A stretch of DNA of 64,000 bases from Zea mays (lineage: Eukaryota > Streptophyta > Magnoliopsida > Poales > Poaceae): positions 129,920,990-129,984,989 of the forward strand of contig NC_050101.1 in the NCBI RefSeq assembly GCF_902167145.1, in the 5' to 3' direction. Shown here in pieces: positions 22,676 through 33,124 of the stretch. The notes below the pieces were generated by a model. That model saw nothing but the letters and a program-made list of their open reading frames with translations. It ran no database searches and was not told the origin of the DNA. A program made the translations under genes and the position numbers. Every line of letters begins with the position of its first letter. Position 1 is the stretch's first letter.

Positions 22676-23006
22676 CACCGGACAGTCCGGTGCACACCGG
22701 ACACTGTCCGGTGCCAGATTTCTTTCCTTAAATGGCGAAGCCGACCGTTGGCAGACTTGGAGCCGTTGGCGCACCGGACATGTCCGGTGCCCCCTTCTAG
22801 CCGTTGGCTCGGCCACGTGTCCCGCGCAGATCGCGCGGCCGACCGTTGGCCCGGCCGACCGTTGGCTCACCGGACAGTCCGGTGCACACCGGACAGTCCG
22901 GTGAATTATAGCCGTACGTCGCCGGTGAATTCCCGAGAGCGGCCACTTCGCTCGAGCCAGTCTGGCGCACCGGACACTGTCCGGTGCACCACCGGACAGT
23001 CCGGTG
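22676..23006. promoter_or_regulatory. palindrome cluster upstream of the TATA box in the C1 LTR
   Basis: Seven palindromes with invariant 8-bp arms CACCGGAC / GTCCGGTG and a spacer of 1 (A), 2 (AT) or 3 (ACT) bases: two at 22676-22712, one at 22772-22789, two at 22868-22903, two at 22968-23006. They sit 60-400 bp upstream of the TATA box in the LTR's own orientation, so a dimeric transcription-factor site is plausible. Conserved LTR palindromes of this kind are, from memory, known in Sireviruses. The same arms occur in C2 and C3. Confidence 0.8.
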
Positions 23007-23239
23007 CTCCCAGACTCAGCAGAGTCTTGGCTGCTCGAGCCAAGACATTTCCAATTGGATTTTTCCTGTTTCCAGTACTTAGACACAATACATTAGTCTC
23101 TAAAACAATGTACTAAGTCTGAGAAACATACCTTTATCCTTGGTTTGTTCTTTGTCCACCATTTTACATTTAAGCACTTGTGTTAGACACTAAATCACCA
23201 AAATACTTAGAAATGGCCAAAAGGCACATTTCCCTTTCA

Positions 23240-23254
23240 ATCTCCCCCTTTTTG
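23240..23254 (-). other. polypurine tract of C1
   Basis: The minus strand reads CCAAAAAGGGGGAGAT directly before the 3' LTR start TGAAAGGG. Similar AAAGGGGGAGA copies occur further inside the 3' non-coding region (near 23636 and 23890), a repeated-PPT pattern typical of Sireviruses. Confidence 0.85.
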
Positions 23255-24025
23255 GTGATTTATGCCAACACAATATACAGCTAGTAGAACAAGTATAAAA
23301 TCAATTCAACTAAGAACTCAAAGTTGTTTTGAATCAAATTTGACATATATGGATCACTCTATGCCACCACTTGGTTTGTTTTTGCAAATCAAACTCAAAT
23401 TCCTTTCTCTAAGTCAAATCCACTTGTAGAGACATAAAGAGAGGTTTTCCAAAGAAATTTGATCAAGGATTTCAAAAACTTCCCCTTTTTCCCATAATCA
23501 ACACTTCTCCCCACAAGAGGCCAACTTTTGACATAAGAGACAACAAAAGAGTTTTGACAAACCAAAAGCTCTAATCTACTATTTTCAAAATTTCTCAAGT
23601 GGTAGCTGATCCATCTATTGCTTTGGCCTTTATTTTCTCCCCCTTTGGCATCAAGCACCAAAACAGGATCAATCTTGGCCCTTTAACCCCATTGCCTCAC
23701 CAAAATCTTCAATAAGAATACAAAGACAATAAGAGTTTAAAGATGAACTTGGAATAGGTTACCCTTTCATCGGAGTGCAGTGGAAGTCTTTCACGGTCCA
23801 AGTCCACCTTTCCCTTTCAAACCTCCTTTGAGACTAAAACAATCAAACTCAAGCAAACGGTTAGTCTCAAAGGGTCAAGTTGTAACACATCTCCCCCTAA
23901 ATACGTGCATTACTGGCACAAGGACTTGTGAGGTCCGGGGAGTGCTTGTACAACTTGAGCACCATAATAAGCAACACAATGCAGAATGAACATGATCAAA
24001 GGCATAAACACATGTATGCTACAAT
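23255..24025 (-). other. 3' non-coding region of C1 between pol and the polypurine tract
   Basis: About 770 bp with no supported ORF and no envelope-like gene. Purine-rich motifs (minus strand) recur. Confidence 0.6.
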
Positions 24026-27000
24026 TCAATCCAAGTTCCGCAAATCTAAGACATTTAGCTCACTACGCAACCTGCAAAAGGTCTTCTCATCTAGAGGCTT
24101 GGTAAAGATATCGGCTAGCTGGTTCTCGGAGCTAACATGGAACACTTCGATATCTCCCTTTTGCTGGTGGTCTCTCAGAAAGTGATGCCGGATGTCAATG
24201 TGCTTTGTGCGGCTGTGTTCAACAGGATTTTCCGCCATGCGGATAGCACTGTCATTGTCACATAGGAGTGGGACTTTGCTCAGATTGTAGCCAAAGTTCC
24301 GGAGGGTTTGCCTCATCCAAAGTAATTGCGCGCAACACTGTCCTGCGGCAACATACTCGGCCTCAGCGGTGGATAGGGCAACGGAGGTTTGTTTCTTAGA
24401 GTTCCACGACACCAGGGACCTTCCTAAGAATTGGCACGTCCCTGATGTACTCTTCCTATCGACCTTACATCCAGCATAGTCGGAATCTGAGTATCCAACC
24501 AAGTCAAAGGTAGACCCCTTTGGATACCAGAGCCCGAAGCAAGGCGTAGCAACCAAATATCTAAGAATTCGCTTCACCGCCACTAAGTGACACTCCTTAG
24601 GATCGGATTGAAATCTAGCACACATGCATACGCTAAGCATAATATCCGGTCTACTAGCACATAAATAAAGTAAAGACCCTATCATTGACCGGTATGCTTT
24701 TTGATCAACGGACTTACCTCCTTTGTTGAGGTCGGTGTGTCCATCGGTCCCCATCGGAGTCTTTGCGGGCTTGGCATCCTTCATCCCAAACCGCTTCAGC
24801 AAGTCTTGCGTGTACTTTGTTTGAGAGATGAAGGTGCCGTCCTTGAGTTGCTTCACTTGGAACCCAAGGAAGTAGTTCAACTCGCCCATCATCGACATCT
24901 CGAATTTCTGCGTCATCACCCTGCTAAATTCTTCACAAGACTTTTTATTAGTAGAACCAAATATTATGTCATCGACATAAATTTGGCACACAAAAAGATC
25001 ACCATCGCAAGTCTTAGTGAAAAGAGTTGGATCGGCTTTCCCAACCTTGAAAGCATTAGCCATTAAAAAGTCTCTAAGGCATTCATACCATGCTCTTGGG
25101 GCTTGCTTAAGTCCATAGAGCGCCTTAGAGAGCTTACACACGTGGTCGGGGTACCGTTCATCCTCGAAGCCAGGGGGTTGCTCTATGTACACCTCCTCCT
25201 TGATTGGCCCATTGAGGAAAGCGCTCTTCACATCCATTTGGTACAACCTGAAAGAATGGTGAGCGGCATATGCTAGCAAGATACGAATTGATTCTAGCCT
25301 AGCCACAGGAGCAAACGTCTCCTCAAAATCCAAACCTGCGACTTGGGCATAACCTTTTGCCACAAGTCGAGCCTTGTTCCTCGTCACCACCCCGTGCTCG
25401 TCATGTTTGTTGCGGAACACCCACTTGGTTCCCACAACATTTTGCTTGGGACGAGGCACCAGTGTCCAAACTTCATTGCGCTTGAAATTGTTGAGTTCCT
25501 CCTGCATAGCCAACACCCAGTCCGAATCTAGCAAGGCCTCTTCTACCCTGAAAGGCTCAATAGAAGAGACAAAAGAGTAATGCTCACAAAAATTAACTAA
25601 TCGAGATCGAGTAGTTACTCCCTTGCTAATATCACCCAGAATTTGATCGACGGGATGATCCCTTTGAATTATTGCTCGAACTTGGGTTGGAGGTGCTGGT
25701 TGCGCTTCTTCCTCCATCACGTGATCATCTTGTGCTCCCCCTTGATCACACGCCTCCTTTTGATGAACCTGTTCATCGTCTTGAGTTGGGGGATGTACCG
25801 TTGTTGAGGAAGAAGGTTGATCTCTTTCATCTTGTTCCTGTGGCCGCACTTCTCCAATTGCCATGGTTCGTATAGTGGCCGTCGGAACATCTTCTTCATC
25901 TACATCATCACAATCAACAACTTGCTCTCTTGGAGAGCCATTAGTCTCATCAAATACAACGTCGCTAGAGACTTCAACCAAACCCGATGATTTGTTGAAG
26001 ACTCTATACGCCTTTGTATTTGAGTCATAACCTAACAAAAATCCTTCTACCGCTTTGGGAGCAAACTTAGAATTTCTACCCTTCTTCACTAGAATGTAGC
26101 ACTTGCTCCCAAATACACGAAAGTAAGATACATTGGGTTTGTTACCGGTTAGTAGCTCATACGAAGTCTTCTTGAGGAGGCAATGAAGGTAGACCCTGTT
26201 GATGGCGTGGCAAGCCGTGTTCACGGCTTCCGACCAAAAACGCTCGGGGGTCTTGAATTCTCCAAGCATCGTCCTCGCCATATCGATTAGCGTCCTGTTC
26301 TTCCTCTCTACCACACCATTTTGCTGTGGTGTGTGGGGAGCGGAGAACTCGTGCTTGATCCCTTCCTCTTCAAGGAACTCCTCCACTTGAAGGTTCTTGA
26401 ACTCGGACCCGTTGTCGCTCCTTATCTTCTTCACCTTGAGCTCAAACTCATTTTGAGCTCTCCTGAGGAAGCGCTTGAGGGTCCCTTGGGTTTCAGACTT
26501 ATCCTGCAAAAAGAACACCCAAGTGAAGCGGGAAAAGTCATCAACAATAACTAAACCATACTTACTTCCTCCTATGCTTAGATAGGCGACGGGTCCGAAG
26601 AGGTCCATATGTAGCAGCTCCAGGGGCCTTGATGTGGTCATCACATTCTTGCTGTGATGTGCTCCTCCCACCTATTTACCTGCTTGACATGCTGCACAAG
26701 GTCTATCTTTTTCGAATTGCACGTTAGTTAAACCTATCACGTGTTCTCCCTTTAGAAGCTTGTGAAGGTTCTTCATTCCCACATGTGCTAAGCGGCGATG
26801 CAACAGCCAGCCCATGCTAGTCTTAGCAATTAAGCATGCATCTAGACCGGCCTCTTCTTTTGCAAAATCAACTAAATAAAGTTTGCCGTCTAATACACCC
26901 TTAAAAGCTAGTGAACCGTCACTTCTTCTAAAGATAGACACATCTACATTTGTAAAAAGACAATTATATCCCATTTTGCATAGTTGACTAACAGATAGCA

Positions 27001-27229
27001 AATTGTAACCAAGAGACTCAACTAAAAACACATTGGAGATAGAGTGCTCATTAGAAATTGCAATTTTACCTAACCCTTTTACCTTGCCTTGATTCCCATC
27101 ACCGAATACAATTGAATCTTGGGAATCTTTATTCTTGACGTAGGAGTTGAACATCTTCTTCTCCCCCGTCATATGGTTTGTGCATCCGCTGTCGATAATC
27201 CAGCTTGAACCCCCGGATGCATAAACCTG
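24026..27229 (-). pseudogene. pol of copia element C1, one in-frame stop
   Basis: Starts at VYASGGSSW directly after a CAG/G site. Protease with [14 protein letters not shown]; integrase zinc site [16 protein letters not shown] ... CAACQAG; then a TAG at 26672-26674. The same frame resumes with the integrase core: DLFGP, SDNGSEF and [10 protein letters not shown] supply the D, D and E. Reverse transcriptase with the catalytic YVDDIIFGS (near 24960) and RNase H with [19 protein letters not shown] and [13 protein letters not shown] follow, ending at 24026. Apart from the stop, about 1068 codons are open. The stop separates protease from the integrase core, so normal Pol cannot be produced. Confidence 0.93.
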
Positions 27230-27239
27230 CAAGGCAAAT

Positions 27240-29632
27240 TTAGGCTTGGGTCTTAGGTACCCAACTCATGTTGGGTCCTACAAGGTTAGTGCAAATATCC
27301 TTAGGGACCCAAATGCAAGTTTTGTCTCCCTTGCATTTTGCCCCTAATTTCCTAGCAACTATCTTCCTATCCTTTCTACAAATAGCAAAGGAAGCATTTA
27401 AAGCATGATATATTGTAGAGGGTTCATTAACTTTCCTAGGAACATTAACAACATTTCTCCTCGGCATATTATGAACAACATTTCTCTTACCAACATTTCT
27501 ATCATGCACATAAGAAGAACTAGAAGCAAACATGTCATGAGAATCAAAAGCATCATATGCGTTACATCTCCTATAAGCATTTCTAGATTGTCTCCTATCA
27601 TGGTACATAAAGGCATGGTTCTTTTGCACATTACTAGCCATAGGGGCCTTCCCTTTCTCCTTGGCGGAGATGGGAGCCTTATGGCTTGTCAAGTTCTTGG
27701 CTTCCTTCTTGTAGCCAAGTCCATCCTTAATTGAGGGGTGTCTACCAATTGTGTAGGCATCCCTTGCAAATTTTAGCTTATCAAAATTACTCTTGCTAGT
27801 CTTAAGTTGAGCATTAAGACTAGCCAATTCATCATTAAGTTTGGAAATTGAAACTAGGTGTTCACTACAAGCATCAATGTCAAAATCTTTACACCTATTA
27901 CAAGTTTCAACAATTTCTACACAAGATGTTGATTTACTAGCTATTTCTAACTTAGCATTCAAATCATCATTAACACTTTTTAATTTAGAGATGGATTCAT
28001 AACAAGCAGATAATTCACTAGAGAGCATTTCATTCCTTTTAATTTCTAGAGCAAGAGAATTTTGTGCACTAACAAATTTATCATGCTCCTCATATAAAAG
28101 ATCCTCTTGTTTTTCTAGTAATCTATTCTTGTCATTCAAAGCATCAATCAACTCATTAATCTTATTAATTTTAGATCTATCTAATCCCTTGAATAAGCAT
28201 GAGTAATCTATCTCATCATCATCACTAGACTCATCCTCACTTGAAGAAGCATAAGTACTAGTATCATGAGTGCTTACTTTCTTCTCCCTTGCCATGAGGC
28301 AAGTGTGACGCTCGTTGGGGAAGAGGGATGACTTGTTGAAGGCGGTGGCGGCGAGTCCTTCATTGTCGGAGTCGGAGGAGGAGCAATCCGAATCCCACTC
28401 CTTTCTGATATGTGCCTCGCCCTTGGCCTTCTTGTAATGCTTCTTCTTCACCCTTTTGTTCCCCTTTTCCTGGTCACTTTCATTATTGGGACAGTTAGCA
28501 ATGAAATGACCAATCTTACCACATTTGAAGCACGAGCGCTTCTCCTTTGTCTTGGTCTTGCTTGGCTGTCCCTTGCGACCTTTAAGTGCCGTCTTGAAGC
28601 GCTTAATGATGAGGGCCATCTCCTCATTATTTAGCCCGGCCGCCTCAATTTGCGCCACCTTGCTCGGTAGCGCCTCCTTGCTCCTCGTTGCCTTGAGAGC
28701 AATGGGTTGAGGCTCATGAATAGGACCGTTCAACGCATCGTCCACATATCTTGCCTCCTTGATCATCATTCGCCCGCTTACGAACTTCCCCAGAACTTCT
28801 TCGGGCGACATCTTGGTGTACCTAGGATTTTCACGAATATTGTTCACCAAATGAGGATCAAGAACGGTAAAGGACCTTAGCATTAGGCGGACGACATCGT
28901 GATCCGTCCATCGCGTGCTTCCGTAGCTCCTTATTTTGTTGATAAGGGTCTTGAGCCGGTTGTATGTTTGAGTTGGCTCCTCGCCCCTTATCATTGCGAA
29001 CCGTCCAAGCTCGCCCTCCACCAACTCCATCTTGGTGAGCAAGGTGACATCATTCCCCTCATGAGAGATCTTGAGGGTGTCCCAGATCTGCTTGGCATTG
29101 TCCAAGCCGCTCACCTTATGGTACTCGTCCCTGCACAAAGAGGCTAGCAACACAGTAGTAGCTTGTGCATTTTTATGAATCTGTTCATTAATAAACATGG
29201 GACTATCCGTACTATCAAAGTGCATTCCACTTTCTACAATCTCCCATATGCTAGGATGGAGAGAGAACAAGTGACTACGCATTTTGTGACTCCAAAATCC
29301 GTAGTCCTCTCCATCAAAATGAGGAGGTTTACCAAGTGGAATAGATATAAATGAGCATTAGTACTTTGAGGAATACGAGAGTAATCAAAAGAGAATTTCG
29401 AATTGACCGATTTCTTTCTCTCGTATTCGTTGTGGTCGTCGTCCTTTTGGGAGGACGTAGACTCATCGCTGTCGTAGTAGACGATCTCCTTGATGCGTCT
29501 TGTCTTCTTCTTCTTCCCATCTTTGCGTCTGTGGCCCGAGCCCAAGTCGTTGGAATTGTCATCCCTTGGCTCATTGACAAAGGACTCCTTCTCCTTGTCG
29601 TTGATCACGATTCCCTTCCCTTTAGGATCCAT
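27240..29632 (-). pseudogene. gag of copia element C1, one frameshift
   Basis: The frame starts at ATG 29632 (MDPKGKGIVINDKEKESF), with a charged Asp/Lys-rich N-terminus. A one-base loss near 29352, compared with C3 and the family pattern, shifts it out of frame. The rest (29350-27240, about 700 codons) is open. It holds the UBN2-type gag core (FWSHKMRSHLFSLHPSIWEI, YNRLKTLINKIRSYGS), a CX2CX4HX4C zinc knuckle (CFKCGKIGHFIANC, near 28500-28540), an acidic Ser/Asp region, and a long coiled-coil half. The unusual length (over 700 residues) is normal for Sireviruses. Confidence 0.92.
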
Positions 29633-29666
29633 CTCTTCGGGCGATTAGTCCCTTTGTGAAGAGAAC

Positions 29667-29679
29667 GGCTCTGATACCA
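29667..29679 (-). other. primer binding site of C1
   Basis: The minus strand reads TGGTATCAGAGCC, the canonical initiator tRNA-Met site, two bases inside the 5' LTR. Confidence 0.92.
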
Positions 29680-29681
29680 AT

Positions 29682-30875
29682 TGAGAGCACCTAGAGGGGG
29701 GGGTGAATAGGTGATCCTGCGAAACTTAAACTTATAGCCACAAAAACTTGTTAAGTGTTAGCACAATAATCGCCAAGTGGCTAGAGAGGAGTCTCAACAA
29801 AACACAATACCACAAGAGATCAATCACAGAGATGACACAGTGGTTTATCCCGTGGTTCGGCCAAGACCAACGCTTGCCTACTCCACGTTGTGGCGTCCCA
29901 ACGGACGAGGGTTGCAATCAACCCCTCTCAAGCGGTCCAAAGACTCACTTGAATACCACGGTGTTTTGCTTGCTTTTTCTCAATCCCGTTTGCGAGGAAT
30001 CTCCACAACTTGGAGCCTCTCGCCCTTACACTTGAAATTCACAAAGAAGCACGGAGCAAGGGAGGGATTAGCAACACACTCAAGACAAGAAATCACAGCA
30101 ACACCACGCACACAAGTCGCAATAATAAGAGCTCGCAACACAACTCAATGAGTTCACAACTCCACTAGAGCTCTATATGCTATCACAATGAAACAAATGC
30201 GCGGAATCAATGTCTTGGTGCTTAGAGATGTTGTAGGAATGCTTGGTGTGCTCCTCCATGTGCCTAGGGGTCCCTTTTATAGCCCCAAGGCAGCTAGGAG
30301 CCGTTGAGAGCAATCTGGGAAGGCAATTCTTGCCTTCTGTCGTCTGGCGCACCGGACAGTCCGGTGCACACCGGACACTGTCCGGTGCCAGATTTCTTTC
30401 CTTAAATGGCGAAGCCGACCGTTGGCAGACTTGGAGCCGTTGGCTCGGCCACGTGTCCCGCGCAGATCGCGCGGCCGACCGTTGGCCCGGCCGACCGTTG
30501 GCTCACCGGACAGTCCGGTGCACACCGGACAGTCCGGTGAATTATAGCCGTACGTCGCCGGTGAATTCCCGAGAGCGGCCACTTCGCTCGAGCCAGTCTG
30601 GCGCACCGGACACTGTCCGGTGCACCACCGGACAGTCCGGTGCTCCCAGACTCAGCAGAGTCTTGGCTGCTCGAGCCAAGACATTTCCAATTGGATTTTT
30701 CCTGTTTCCAGTACTTAGACACAATACATTAGTCTCTAAAACAATGTACTAAGTCTGAGAAACATACCTTTATCCTTGGTTTGTTCTTTGTCCACCATTT
30801 TACATTTAAGCACTTGTGTTAGACACTAAATCACCAAAATACTTAGAAATGGCCAAAAGGCACATTTCCCTTTCA
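29682..30875 (-). repeat. 5' LTR of copia element C1 (1194 bp)
   Basis: Differs from the 3' LTR by a 38-bp deletion between two AGCCGTTGGC repeats (at about 30440) and two substitutions (near 30208 and 30261). It keeps six palindromes (30349-30640) and the TATA box. Confidence 0.95.
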
Positions 30876-31300
30876 GTAACACCAGAAGAGTTTGGATGTC
30901 TATAATGGGCTAATGCAGTGTCATATACTTGCTTAGTGGCAGATTAGTTGCTATATGCATGGTGAAAAGACTCATGATAGCAGCAGCGATCTTGGTCATC
31001 TTCCTTGTGTCCTATCAAAATATTACATCAGCAGAAGACAGTGATTGAAAAAAGAAGCATTAAATATAGAGCATCCTTGGCATTTAGTTAATCACACAAT
31101 TACAGAGATATTGATACTTAATGCAATTTAGAAATCATAAACATAGATCAACTAGAATTTTTCTTAACCAATCAATGAAAAAATGTACCACGCTAAATCA
31201 AACAAAATAACATTGCCCCATTGCATGACCTATATGACAGATTGATACAAACAAATAAAAAAGAGATGAGGGCATATGGCTTAGGAGCATTAAATATGGC

Positions 31301-31453
31301 TTAGTGCTCCACCAGCTCATCGGGAATCTTCCTCACCACCAAACAAAGCATCAAGGATTCCGAGATAAGCCTCTCACAGAAAGTAGAAAAGGTGAGAGGG
31401 AAGCCACGACACCATACTGTGGGGTTGTAGTCCATAAGAGATGAGAGGAACCT
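31301..31453 (-). pseudogene. possible captured terminal exon, unrecognised protein
   Basis: On the minus strand a good acceptor (GCGCTCACCAG) opens a 50-codon frame beginning RFLSSLMDYNPTVWCRGF and ending KIPDELVEH then TAA. The sequence looks protein-like, with normal composition and no low complexity, but I cannot name the family. No upstream exon was found. Confidence 0.35.
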
Positions 31454-31590
31454 GGTGAGCGCAGTTACATTAGCATGTCAATAGCTCTATCATTACCTCT
31501 TCAAAATTGTACACATCATTACCTCTTCAATTCTAATGCGATGTTTTCTGTTCTAGGTCCAGAAAAGATTGTTCCAACTAACATTTGCAT

Positions 31591-31900
31591 ACAAAGCTAG
31601 AAAATTTCAGTGTGGAAAGGGCCCTCAGCTAATTTAATTTCATCAAGTGATCAAGTATAGTATCTTGCTCAATAATTTTCATTATAGCATCACAGGGCAA
31701 ATTAGGTACATCATCTCTTTTGATCGAAAGGAACATCACAAATCAGTTATCAGGGCACAATTACATGTCAGGGCAACCAGCACAAAGCTGGAAAATTTCA
31801 GTGTGGAAAGGGCCCTCAACTAATTTATTTTCATCAAGTGATCAAGTATAGTATCTTTCTCAATAATTTTCGTTATGGCATCATAGGGCAAATTAGGTAC
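31591..31900 (+). repeat. direct repeat pair of about 118 bp
   Basis: 31591-31708 and 31782-31900 are about 90 percent alike by eye (CAAAGCTRGAAAATTTCAGT through GGCAAATTAGGTAC), separated by about 73 bp. Confidence 0.8.
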
Positions 31901-32421
31901 TCACCACAGAGTGATGGAACCATAATTTCAACTGCTTCAGAAGTTGGCCAAGTACCAGACATACTATCTATGCTACCTGAACAGTTATTTGTTGCACCTG
32001 CACCACCAATACGTGAAAAGTTACAAATGGCTCCACTGGGTATTTATTTTTGTATGCAGGTCGTAATGATTATGAAACCAGGAAAAATACCAGCACTAAG
32101 AGATTGAGCAAGAGTATTGTCCCACGATGGCACTGCCACATTCGCATTTGTGTTTCTCACAGTAGCAATATCCATAGGCATGACAGAACCTTACTCCCGC
32201 TGGGTAGGTTGTCCTTGTAATAAAATAGTTTGAGAATCTGCATGTGCCAAATGAATATAGTCATTACTTGTTATCTAGAAAAAAAATCATACCAAAGAGT
32301 AGTAGAGAAGAGATTTCTGCATTTCAAAGGAGAGCGGAGTGTTTGACGTCTTGCCAGCTCATGCTTGGAGTGCCAAACACGCAGACGCAGCAGCTCCGAA
32401 GCAAACTCCACGACTCGGCCT

Positions 32422-32705
32422 CCTCTTCCTAGCACCATCCGGTCCATCTAGCCGCCGCTGCCTCGCATCCTCCACCTCCCCGGATCCCGCTGCGATGGAG
32501 GAAGACGATGAGTCAGCGACCTCTACACGAACATCCTCATCCCCACTCATACCCCCCAATCCACCTCTTCCTAGCACCATCCGGTCCATCCAGCCACCGC
32601 CGCCTTGCATCCTCCACCTCCCCGGATCCCGCCCCGATGGAGGAAGACGATGAGTTCGACGACCTCTACACGGACATCCTCATCCCCACTCATACCCCCA
32701 ATCCA
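32422..32705 (+). repeat. 142-bp tandem duplication over the FIP1-like start codon
   Basis: Unit 1 is 32422-32563 and unit 2 is 32564-32705, both starting CCTCTTCCTAGCACCATCCG or its continuation and containing ATGGAGGAAGACGATGAG. A handful of substitutions and a one-base indel separate them. Confidence 0.85.
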
Positions 32706-33064
32706 CCTCCGCGCTATCCAACCCTATTCTAGTTAAAACCCTACACCGCCCGCCTCCACACCCTAATCTTACCCCCGTGGCGACGGCAGCAGAGGAGGTC
32801 GATGATGATTGGCTCCTAGGAGGGAGCGAACCCATACCCGGGGTCGACCCAACCGACGATTGGGCCGACGAGGACGACGATGGAGGGGAGCCCGCACCTC
32901 CCGCGAAGCAGTCCACCTCTGCGAATGATATCGATCCGCTCATGGGGGGTGGTGCGGGGGATTCTGTGCCGGTCATCCCTGGGCTCTCGTCATCATCGAC
33001 AGTTGGTGCGGCCGGGAGCGACGAATGGGATAGAGGGGTAGGAGATCCTCGGATCCGTGGGTGA
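32422..33064 (+). pseudogene. FIP1-like polyadenylation factor, broken first-exon fragment
   Basis: Starts with MEEDDEFDDLYTDILIPTHT (ATG near 32637), close to the conserved beginning of plant FIP1 (FIPS5), the CPSF subunit that links poly(A) polymerase to the cleavage complex. The frame stops soon after (TAG near 32731). A second frame from 32777 resumes the family pattern: EEVDDDWLLGGSEPIPGVDP, DDWADEDDDGGEPAPP, IPGLSSSS and GAAGSDEWD, up to a TGA at 33062-33064. The first 142 bp, including the start codon, are duplicated in tandem, and the upstream copy has lost one base. The rest of the gene is absent. The family call is from recognised motifs, not a search. Confidence 0.6.
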
Positions 33065-33119
33065 GGGCTCGGCGCGGACATAGATGGGGCTGGGTTAACG
33101 CGCGGGCATGCGTGAGATA

Positions 33120-33124
33120 GCGGG
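33120..33124. other. target site duplication of C2, left copy (right copy 42541-42545)
   Basis: GCGGG on both sides, directly outside the LTRs. Confidence 0.93.

Larger units (their letters stand above)
22008..23239 (-). repeat. 3' LTR of copia element C1 (1232 bp)
   Basis: It is nearly identical to the 5' LTR. It holds 38 bp (one palindrome copy, 22772-22789, and its surroundings) that are missing from the 5' LTR. A TATA box (GGCTATAAAAGG, minus) lies at 22610-22599, and seven palindromes lie at 22676-23006, upstream of it in the transcription direction. Confidence 0.95.
22008..30875 (-). mobile_element. Ty1/copia Sirevirus element C1 (Ji-like), young, frame-damaged
   Basis: A complete element of 8868 bp with LTRs 30875-29682 (5') and 23239-22008 (3'), PBS, gag, pol, polypurine tract and GTAAC target duplication. 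The LTR ends are TGAAAGGGAAAT...GGTGCTCTCA. By eye the LTRs differ by two substitutions and one 38-bp deletion, so the insertion is recent. Gag has one frameshift and pol one in-frame stop, so it is probably non-autonomous. The Ji-like name rests on my memory of the LTR start; the Sirevirus lineage is supported by gag size, LTR palindromes and repeated polypurine motifs. Confidence 0.95.
19460..32313 (-). mobile_element. candidate Helitron carrying gene fragments, split by copia element C1
   Basis: On the minus strand the 3' end reads CCGTTGCAACACACGG (a small hairpin) then TCATCTAACTAG followed by host T, at 19475-19459. This matches grass Helitron 3' ends (hairpin, then CTAG|T). A plausible 5' end, A|TCTCTTCTCTACTAC, lies at 32314-32299. 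Between them, ignoring the copia insertion 22008-30875 and one target copy, are about 4 kb holding a prefoldin exon (same strand), a coiled-coil fragment (opposite strand), an unrecognised terminal exon, and repeats. Helitrons make no target duplication and have no TIRs, so the 5' boundary is much less certain than the 3' one. Confidence 0.45.
30881..32313. other. right half of the Helitron candidate, mostly unrecognised
   Basis: AT-rich sequence resuming after C1. It holds a possible captured terminal exon (31301-31453, minus), a direct repeat pair (31591-31900), and a short plus-strand frame (31838-32107) that I do not recognise. Confidence 0.4.
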
